From Lumbricus terrestris (Eukaryota > Annelida > Clitellata > Crassiclitellata > Lumbricidae): a stretch of 64,000 nucleotides of DNA. The stretch covers positions 39,157,149-39,221,148 of the forward strand of contig OX457046.1 of the NCBI GenBank assembly GCA_949752735.1, in the 5' to 3' direction. A program made the position numbers and the translations under genes. Below, one piece after another: positions 55,866 to 64,000 of the stretch (positions within the stretch are counted from its first letter, which is position 1; each line of letters starts with the position of its first letter). A model generated the notes under the pieces. The model worked only from the letters and a program-made list of their open reading frames with translations, ran no database searches and was not told where the DNA came from.

Positions 55866-55908
55866 TTCAAAAATTCGTGTTCGTTGGCAACGAACACGAA
55901 TCTTTGAA
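55866..55908. repeat. Short perfect-stem hairpin
   Basis: ATTCGTGTTCGTT, loop GGC, AACGAACACGAAT, with TTCAAA and TTTGAA further out. Confidence 0.85.
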
Positions 55909-56109
55909 TTGTTGCGTACAAGCAATATCAAGCATAATCTAGTGGCTGTGTCGATTTTTGCTCTATTATGGTCCTGAATCGTAAGAGAACGTATGAATGG
56001 ATGGTTGGATGGATGGATATGCATAATTATTTATATATTATGTGTATATATATATATAATGGTTGGTCTGTTGATATATACATAGGCCTATATGTGGATA
56101 AGAAGGATG

Positions 56110-56390
<281 letters not shown>

Positions 56391-56635
56391 ACACAGGCAC
56401 ACATATAGATCGATAGGCAAAACAGAAAAAGTTGAACTGTTTTCAGAAGGACAGACAAGACGAACCAGACAAAGAGAGGCAGACATAGATAGAGGGACAG
56501 AAGGTGTGACAGACAGATGTACAGACGGAGTGACACATATGGAATGAATAGGCATTATTCCATGTAATCCATATTCTGATTCAGTGGTCGCCGCAGTTCG
56601 ATGTATTGTATGTCTACTTCGAGACAGATCGATGG

Positions 56636-57435
56636 AAAAGGAGGAAGAGGAGGAATAAGAGAAGGAGAAAGATGAGGAGAAGAATGATGATGAAAAGAGG
56701 GAGTAGGTTGGGAAAAGGCGGTTGAGGAGGAGAGGGAGGAAGCGAGAGAGGAAGAGGAGGAGGAAGAAGAAGAAGAAAAATAGGAGGAGGAGGGGAAGAG
56801 GAAGAAAAAGAGGAGTAAAAATTATGGAAAGGAGAAATGAGAAAGAGGAGTAGGAGAAGGAAGAGGCGGCGAAGGATGGGCGGGTGGTGAGAAGAAGGAT
56901 GGGGAGGAGTAGTATGAAGAGGAAGAGAAGGCAAAAGAGGATTAGGAGGAGGAATATCGGTTTTGAGAAAAGAGGTGGAGAAAATTTGTAGGAGATAGGA
57001 GAAGAAAAGTGTAGCGGAGAATTTGGTGACAGAGAAGAAGCTGGAGGAGAATGAAGAAACGGAAAAGGCGGAACAGAAAGAGAATATGGAGAGAAAGAAA
57101 AATGCCGTCAGATCTCAAAGAGGAGAAGAGATGGAGAACGAGGAGGAAGAGGAGGAAGAGGAGGAGAAAAAGGAGGAGAAATAGATGGAGAACGAGGAGG
57201 AGGAAAAGGGGGAAGCGAAGGAGGTAGAGAAAGGGGAAAGGAGGAAGAGGAGGAGGAGGAGGAAGAAGAAGAGGAGGAGGAAGAAGAGGAGATGGAGATG
57301 GAGAACGAGGAGGAGGAGAAGGAGGAGACGTTTGAAGTGAAAGAACACAGAACGGAAAACGGGATGTTGGATTGAAATCAGAAGCAGCAGCAGGAGGGAA
57401 AGAAAACAGGAGGACAGAGGAGGAGTAGACTCATT
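56636..57435 (+). repeat. Purine-only tract, about 800 bp
   Basis: Nearly all A/G, mostly GGA, GAA and GAGGAG units. It lies just upstream of a CpG-rich promoter-like segment. Confidence 0.93.
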
Positions 57436-57438
57436 GCT

Positions 57439-57718
57439 GTGACGCTGAATCAGCATTGGCCGCGCATCCACCCTTCTTCAGCCGTGCAACCAACGACTGC
57501 GGCTATATACTCGGTGAACGGTCGACCGGCATTGATTCAACCGACCGAACGACCGTCCGACCGACCGAACGAACGACCGAATCACCGACCAGTCACTACT
57601 CGAGTAGACGCCTTTCTGCCGAGCGCACACGGTCCAAGAAGAGCGTAGTATTGTAGCCGTCGTCGCCATTTCGGATGACCGAACAATTCTTTGGCGTCTT
57701 TCAACCGCCGCAGAAACG
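57439..57718 (+). promoter_or_regulatory. Putative promoter and non-coding first exon
   Basis: A CpG-rich stretch has a TATA-like CTATATAC at about 57,500, ACCGACCGAACG repeats, and ends GAAACG before a good donor GTAAGT at 57,719. No long ORF begins here, so it would be 5' UTR. The downstream gene is not in view. Confidence 0.35.
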
Positions 57719-57771
57719 GTAAGTTCAATGGACCTCTCATCGTGATAGAGGAAATAGAGGAGTAAGTAAGT

Positions 57772-57862
57772 AGGCAAGTGAGTGCGTGAGTGGGTGAGTG
57801 AGTGAATGAGTGAGTGAATGAGTGGGTGAGTGAGTGAGTGAATGAGTGAGTAAGTAAGTTAT
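57772..57862 (+). repeat. (GAGT)n tetranucleotide array
   Basis: GAGTGAGT and GAATGAGT units over about 90 bases. Confidence 0.92.
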
Positions 57863-57952
57863 TGAAGACTAGTGCGGCCCCTTGTAGCAGTATGACCGCG
57901 TTACGGCGCCATATAAATTGTCGCTTTTATTATTTTTATTATCAGGGTTGTT

Positions 57953-58104
57953 TTAAAGGAATTTTTAGAACTGCACAACTCCTTTCCTTTCCCATCATCC
58001 ATGGTAAATTGCTTCCAATCCGAGGACTATACTTGCTAGTTTTAACTGTACAGAAGTCCTTCTACAACTGCACATTTTTGTGTACAAAGGACGTTAAAAA
58101 CTCC
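57953..58104. mobile_element. Copy of the 17,790 hAT family
   Basis: Starts CAGGGTTGTTTTAAAGG, has AGAACTGCACAACTCC and CTTCTACAACTGCAC, ends ACGTTAAAAACTCC. No clear matching flanks. Confidence 0.75.
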
Positions 58105-58496
58105 TAATTATAATACTATGTATATTATGGTCTTTATTGCTTCACTTGCAAACGCACAATGGAGCTTTAGCTCCGCTCTAATACATCGAAGTAATAATAA
58201 TTGATGATAAAAGATGAGCCGACAAATTGAATGAGAAATTGAGTGAAATGACTGATAGAAGTATTATAGGCCTATTCAATTAATTATTAGAGTCAGACAA
58301 GTAATCCACGCACTGAAGTGCTGCATGCCACGCAGCTTCCTAGCATCCATGGTAGGCTAATAAATTCTTTTCTAATCAACGAATCACAGCGTGTTATCTC
58401 TAGATTATGTAACCGAGGCCTAAAGGAGTGAATAGCCTACACCCAGTCACCCGCTCTGGCTCAATAGGATCATGGAGGAATTGTGCAAGATAGAGT

Positions 58497-58700
58497 AGGC
58501 CCTAGTGGCTAGAGTGTGCTCGACTGTCGACGAGGGAGTCGAGGGTTCAAATCCCGGTCAGGGCAGAAATCTATGTCGAGAAAACACAATGACCCTGTCG
58601 TCATACCATGTCGATGGGAAGAAGAGAGGGCGAGGGAGAGGACTGGTGATACGGCTTCATACATGTATGCCGATGATAAGAAAATAAAGTCGCTTAACCG
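58497..58700 (+). repeat. SINE-B with tRNA-like head
   Basis: The head GGCCCTAGTGGCTAGAGTG (A box) and GAGGGTTCAAATCCCGGTC (B box) end in AGGGC, which can pair with GCCCT at the start. A tRNA-unrelated body and an AAAATAAAGTCGCTTA end follow, so it is a SINE and not a tRNA gene. Confidence 0.8.
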
Positions 58701-58704
58701 CATA

Positions 58705-58914
58705 CAGGGTTTAATGTGTGCCTGGACGGTTATGGACGACGTCCATGCACTTGTTTTTAAATCCGAGCACCGTCCAGCCACTTGTTGGCGAGCACAGACT
58801 GGAAAGATAAGGGGCGTCCAGGCACTTATTTTGGAGAGGTAAGGGGCGTTCAGGCACTTATTTTGGAGAGGTAAGGGGCGTTCAGGCACTTATTTTCCCA
58901 CACTTTATGCACTG
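58705..58914. mobile_element. Copy of the 11,362 hAT family
   Basis: Starts CAGGGTTTAATGTGTGCC and ends CACACTTTATGCACTG, with GTCCAGGCACTTATTTT units. Flanks do not match exactly. Confidence 0.7.
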
Positions 58915-58919
58915 CCCTC

Positions 58920-59495
58920 ATACCCATGGCTGTCCTTAATTCTGGATTACTGGACGCATTGGATTTATGTCTTCTTCTGATTTATTCGACTGCTTCGTAA
59001 ATAATTATTGTCCATTTTATACTGACTTTTGTATAATCATTTTTATTATGCATGTTGAGCGTTCAAGGTGAGGAAATCGCAGATAGGATTGTAAGCGAGG
59101 CAATTTTCTCTTGATAAATGCACTTGTTATGATGGCTTCACAGCAGCATGCTAAAATAACAAGCCTCTGTGTAAATAATTCGATTAAAAAGCTATCCCGC
59201 AGTTCAGGGCTGCCACCCAATCTGTGGTCGGCACCTAGCACCAGTCCTTCTCCAGTGAGCGTGCGGTTCCCAGGTCGCAGAGCGATTACGGGAATCACAA
59301 TTAGCATTATGGTCGCGCTTAAATAAATTGTCAATAAATTGTAGGCTGCAGTACGCTTTACACTATGTTGTTTGGCGTCATGTGCGCTTGCACAGACAAT
59401 GCACATAGGGGGAAGAAGGGAACTTATAGGCTACTCCTGAAAAATTGACTCCATGTCCTATTCTTAGCTGCTACGCGCAGGGCTTCTTCTTATAA
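58920..59495. other. Intergenic DNA, nothing recognised
   Basis: A 129-codon minus-strand ORF (59,017-59,406) lacks a recognised domain; part of it resembles decayed LINE text. Confidence 0.3.
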
Positions 59496-59499
59496 ACTA

Positions 59500-60235
59500 C
59501 TAGCTGGGGTACCCGGCGTTGCCCGGGAAATTTAGGATTCGATCCGCTCCGGCCACAACCCCACCACACAACACCCCACCACACTCCGACCTCTATACCA
59601 GTACGCCACCGGAGAAATTTGGGTTTGACGAAAATTTTCATCCCACCCCCACCCCTCCACCCCAACCCCTTCCATCCCACCACCCCCACTCCACCACACC
59701 CCACCTCCCACTCCATCCCCTCCACCCCACCTCCACCCCTCCACCCCACCCCTCCACCCCAACCCACTCCTCCACTGCACCCCACCCCTCGACTCCCTAC
59801 GCCACCCCACCCCATCACCACCATCCCTCACCTCCATACCACCCCTCCATCTCCACCCCACTTTAGACACCTCTAAAACGATTAAAATCACAGTATTTAT
59901 ACGTGGCAAGCGAAAATCAGTGTTTTCGACCCCCCCGCACCCTGGCCCCATTGGTGGTAGAGATTTGCCAACCACTGATCCGGGTGGTTCTGATGGACCT
60001 CTATCTAGGAAAAAAAATTCAAATCAATAGCTGAGTTTTTTTGAAAAAAAGTTGGGGGGTTTCCCCCCCACCCTGGCCCCCACGGTGGTAGAGAATCGCC
60101 AACCCCTCAACTTAGTGTATCATGCCGAGACCTACACAGTAGTGTAGGTTTGGAGTGAAAAGCTCAAAAACTGTGAGCGTGCATCGCGGACAAATAAATA
60201 TACGTACATCCTTTCTTATAGATATAGATAAAGAC
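59500..60235. repeat. Second copy of the CCGGCGTTGCCCGG repeat with C-rich tract
   Basis: Begins CTAGCTGGGGTACCCGGCG, like 14,540. 59,635-59,870 is a C-rich CCACCCC tract. Two later units share CACCCTGGCCCC and GGTGGTAGAGA. Ends near a TATAGATATAGATA stretch. Confidence 0.6.
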
Positions 60236-60335
60236 ATTTTTAGAACTGCATATTCCCTATTCCAAATCGGATGAACATAATAATATTATTGGACTACTTT
60301 AGCAAATCAAAACACTTTCTCAACTGCACATAATA
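60225..60335 (+). mobile_element. Fragment of the 17,790 hAT family
   Basis: Contains ATTTTTAGAACTGCATATTC, CCAAATCGGATGA and CTCAACTGCACA. Confidence 0.55.
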
Positions 60336-61100
60336 GGTCTAATTGATAATTAGTCATTGGAGCTGTTCTTGCAAAAATATCTGCGAGTGCTCATGGTTGA
60401 AGCTAATTTAAAACACTCTTCTCCTTCTCGCTCTTCTATTACGCCTTAGATGCTTATGTAGCCTAGTAGATAATTTCAAACATGCAGCAGTTGGAAAAGT
60501 AGGGTCTACTCAATAAGCAGACTATTGCTAAACAATTTTTTTATCATAGGCTAATGTCTTAAATAGGCCCATGCAATGTAAACGGATGCTGAAAAGACCG
60601 TGAAAATGACGGAATCAGGAGCATCAAAGTCAGTTTAAGAAGCAGTTCACATATAGTTGGGGTATTGGCCTACCGCACATAGTACATTCTCACCCGACGA
60701 GTTTTTCGTTCAGCGGTCACTCATCGTACAAAATAAATAAAGGCCATTAACAGATAACTTTAAGACTCCACTTACGGTCGCTATAGGCCTAATAAATATT
60801 TCAGTATGATTTTCATTTTAGGAGGATGTTGCTGTTCAGTGCAGTAATTATTCTTGGCTTTTAGCATTTAGTCCATGAATTGTCCTTTAGTCTTTTCCTA
60901 TACGTAACATCGCAGTGTTGACATTCCACGTTTTCTGCAAAACATTATTTAACCTTGTGGCGGTGATTTTCAACGCTTTCAGTGCAGCTATTTAAGACTG
61001 GTGGGGGTTCTTACTCGTTAATACAGTATAATTGATGCTATTCCTTTTCATGTTCTCTCCCTCTTCTGCTATTCCTCTTCCTCCCTTTGGTGTCACATAT
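60336..61100. other. AT-rich DNA, nothing recognised
   Basis: No conserved ORF or repeat was seen. Confidence 0.35.
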
Positions 61101-61109
61101 AGGCCTACC

Positions 61110-61445
61110 CAGGGGCGGATCCAGGGGGGTCAATCCGGCCATGGCCCCCCATTTAGAAATTTCTTTATTTTTTACCAGCTATTCTGTCCCGAAAGGTTGA
61201 CTTGCCCCCCCCCCCCCCGCGAGTAGCTCCGTTTGTCCGTGCCGCGCAGTGACGAAGAAGGTCATCAGTGTTTCGGGTGGAGGTCGGATGGGAAAAGGTA
61301 TCTTTTTTTGGGAAATTCCAGGCTCATGACTAAAAACAAAGTCATCAACTTTTTCGGCGGATGGAAGACGAAATTTTTTCCCGGTTTCCCAAACCAAGAC
61401 CCTAAATTTTGGCCCCCCCATCGAAAATTTCTGTATCCGCCCTTG
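61110..61445. mobile_element. Non-autonomous hAT element, 336 bp, with 8-bp duplication
   Basis: Ends CAGGGGCGGATCCAG and CTGTATCCGCCCTTG. GGCCTACC flanks both sides (61,102-61,109 and 61,446-61,453). It has C-run blocks and one CATGACTAAAAACAAAGTCA hairpin. Confidence 0.9.
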
Positions 61446-62274
61446 GGCCTACCTATATTCGTACACACTATCTTCCCGCCTTTCTCTAGGTTTCACGTTG
61501 CTTCAACTTCAGAAGCGATCCATCCACTTATTTCAGAGTCTGTCAGTTGGCTTTGAAACAGAGTCGACTATAATATGCCTATTATTCCGATCCCAAGTCC
61601 CAGTTGACTTTTATTACGAGCCGAATGACAGATTGGTTCTCACGATTCTGCTGTTTTTCGGAGTTTTGCAGGTGTTTTCTTAACTAGTACAGCGACGCTT
61701 TCTAGCATAACTCGTATGCGAAAATGAAATGGGACTCTGGGAAACGTCAGGTACGAATTGTCCGTTGAAAAATAAAGATGTGTTGCAAGACGGTCTTAAT
61801 TCACAGCTAGATATTGAAAACATGGGAACAAATGGATGGCATTACGTCTAAGAAGCTGTAAATCATCATTTGCGGACGACAGGGGCTTAAGATCTCATTC
61901 TGGAGAGAGTTGGTGGGTGTTCTTGTTATTTTTGAAGCCTTTTCAAAACCTACAATTCCCAAGGTCTTGAAAACATAGCGTTGGCATATCGGTAGCAGAT
62001 GGGTAATACAGAGCGGCCTGTAATTCTTAAAGTTTGAACGAGTTAGAACCCCCATCGATTGGCTCACTGTATAAGAAAGGCCTTGTGCGTCCTCACGTTG
62101 CCAGTACCACCGATGTCCCGTCAGTCGTAGCGCGTGCATTTCTGGTCTTTGGAAGCAAGCCCTTGGATGAAGAACTTGACACTCGCTTTCGTCCGTAAAG
62201 AGGAGGATAGCGAGAAAGAAGGTGAACAGTGAGTTATGAGTACTATACTAAAAACGATATTCTTTACTGACGTG
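61446..62274. other. Intergenic DNA, nothing recognised
   Basis: ORFs of 60-110 codons on both strands show no domain. Confidence 0.3.
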
Positions 62275-62400
62275 TTCCGACTACAATCGGCTACAGCGTA
62301 CGTTGTGCAATTGAAACAATTCACAAGAACGCAAATGACAGAAGATATATATCCTAGCTACTAACAGAACACGCATTAATAAATGCATACAAATTAAGGA
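62275..62400 (-). repeat. Dispersed repeat R1 before a CATA array
   Basis: Contains GTGCAATTGAAACAATTCAC, AAGAACGCAAATGACAG and AGCTACTAACAGAACACGC, as in other R1 copies. Confidence 0.6.
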
Positions 62401-62407
62401 TACATGC

Positions 62408-62775
62408 ATGCAAACATACATACATACATACATACATACATACATACATACATACATACATACATACATACATACATACATACATACATACATACATACA
62501 TACATACATACATACATACATACATACATACATACATACATACATACATACATACATACATACATACGCACATACACACATACACACAGTCATACACACA
62601 TACATACATACATACATACATACATACATACATACATACATACATACATGCATACATACATACATACATACATACATACATACATACATACATACATACA
62701 TACATACATACATACATACATACATACATACATACATACATACACAATCACATACGTACATACATACATACAAAA
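62408..62775 (+). repeat. (CATA)n tetranucleotide array
   Basis: About 365 bases of CATA with short CACA and CGCA interruptions. It gives artefactual His/Ile/Tyr and Met/Tyr/Val/Cys ORFs. Confidence 0.97.
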
Positions 62776-63091
62776 CATGCATGCAAGTATACATACTTAT
62801 ACTTACTGCATACAATTATGCATACATGCCCACACACGCACGCACATATGTATTATGTACCCATGCACAAGCATGCTTTTCATCCTCCAATTTCATGTAC
62901 CGTTATTGTTCCCCAAAATTTACGTGTGTTTTTATATCTGCAAATCTACACGTAGGCCTACTTCTCTATCCCAAACACTACATCCGTTCATTCGGCTTTC
63001 CACTACATACATTCACTTTTATTCCTCAAAATACACAATCACATTTTTATCTAAGAAATCTACATTTCTGTTCTAATCCCCAAAATCTAGG

Positions 63092-63096
<5 letters not shown>

Positions 63097-63141
<45 letters not shown>
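63097..63141. repeat. (TA)n microsatellite
   Basis: A TA run of about 44 bases. Confidence 0.92.
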
Positions 63142-63143
<2 letters not shown>

Positions 63144-63309
63144 GCTACATTCGCATAATTTAAAGTCTTATAATTTTTGGGTTGAAGTTTAGCCAACGTT
63201 CAAATTTTATCCTCAAAATCTACAAGTCGCATCTTATCTACAAAATCTTCATTTGCATTTCAATTCCCAGAATCTGCATTCGCTTTTTATTCCAAAAATC
63301 TACATTTAT

Positions 63310-63620
63310 CTTTTCGAAACACCAGTCACCATTTATTTTCAAAATCAACATTCACTTTCAGCAATCTACACTCTACAGTCACCCTTTATCCTCAAAATCA
63401 ACATTCACTTTGAGCAATCTACAAGAGCTCTACAGTCACCCTTTATTTTCAAAATCAACATTCATTTTTAACAATCTACACTCTACAGTCACCCTTTATC
63501 CTCAAAATCAACATTCACTTTCAACAATCTACACTCTATATAGCCTACAGTCACCCTTTATCATCAAAATCAACATTCTTTTTTTACAATCCACACTCCT
63601 CAGTCATCTTTTATCCTCAA
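63310..63620 (+). repeat. About 58-63-bp minisatellite
   Basis: Five units share CTACAGTCACCCTTTATCC and CTCAAAATCAACATTCACTT followed by CAATCTACA. Confidence 0.92.
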
Positions 63621-63659
63621 AATCTACATTCGCTTTTTTATCCTCGAAATCTGCATTCA

Positions 63660-64000
63660 TGTCCACTGCAGTCATATTTTATCGGACCCTCGAGCGGCGG
63701 TCAATAAGAGAGGCGACCGCGCCGCCTTCGCTGAAGAATAGAGACTAATAACATTGAGACGGTCGGTCGGTTGGTCGTTCGGCGGTCTACCAGTTGTACG
63801 GTCTTAGACCCGTGTCTACCAGCAAAATGGTCCCAATTTGGGCGTCTCTTCGGCGCCAGTCCTGGACGCGGACAGACGCTTAATGCGCTTTCTATAGATG
63901 CTATCGACCGTTCTCTGTAATATGCGGTGCTTCATTGCCGGACGGAGCGGAGGACATAAGACAGTGCGGGACGGAATGCAGGATGGTGGTGCTTAGGCCA
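63660..64000. other. CpG-rich segment at window edge
   Basis: Higher GC and many CG dinucleotides, with GGTCGGTCGGTTGGTCG near 63,762. It may be a promoter or 5' exon of a gene beyond the window, but no start or donor is convincing. Confidence 0.3.

Noticed and set aside
57439..57656. Pro/Arg-rich ORFs near 57.5 kb
   Set aside because: They arise from ACCGACCG repeats and cross no useful splice phase; the segment looks like 5' UTR.
58497..58565. tRNA gene
   Set aside because: Has A and B boxes but a poor cloverleaf and is continuous with a SINE body.
62354..63076. Met/Tyr/Val/Cys and Thr/Tyr/Ile/His ORFs up to 222 codons; possible CRISPR-like periodicity
   Set aside because: Simple CATA array with no spacers.

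Overview
The window is nuclear DNA from an animal, most probably a marine invertebrate deuterostome such as an echinoderm or hemichordate; that placement is inference. The reasons are interrupted genes with metazoan orthologues, AT-rich introns, abundant tRNA-derived SINEs, CR1/L2-like LINE tails and small DNA transposons, and the frequent palindrome GTAGGCCTAC. No bacterial, organellar or CRISPR features were seen.

Three multi-exon plus-strand genes can be read with splice phases that agree. (1) About 4.98-9.84 kb: signal peptidase complex subunit 2 (SPCS2), an ER-membrane housekeeping gene. Its three readable introns belong to three classes: GT-AG, AT-AC (U12 type) and GC-AG. (2) About 35.26-43.35 kb: a schwannomin-interacting protein 1 (SCHIP1 / IQCJ-SCHIP1) homologue, a coiled-coil cytoskeletal adaptor. 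(3) 50.14-53.97 kb: a secreted cholinesterase-like protein of 603 residues whose nucleophile serine, oxyanion glycine and choline-site tryptophan are all replaced, so probably not an esterase. A fourth coding signal is a 760-bp minus-strand exon (15,604-16,363) for a Ser/Thr/Pro-rich, mucin-like protein with a 30-bp coding repeat. Promoter-like motif clusters occur near 11.83 kb (minus), 12.79 kb (plus) and 57.5 kb (plus). These genes have no evident functional link.

The rest is mobile and simple-sequence DNA. At least nine elements have 8-bp target-site duplications readable from the sequence and CA...TG ends of hAT type; two more have 8-bp duplications but other ends. They are packed from 11 to 62 kb and often nested in LINE or SINE copies. 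The SINE 3' tail matches the LINE 3' tail, pointing to shared retrotransposition machinery. From 53.3 kb onward there are long microsatellites: CTA/CTG, GATA, an 800-bp purine tract and CATA.

No gene acts with another in an operon-like manner. The most unusual items are the SPCS2 intron set with its duplicated U12 3' splice-site region, the dead cholinesterase-like gene, and the family-wide G-run/C-run ends with shared short hairpins in the small transposons.
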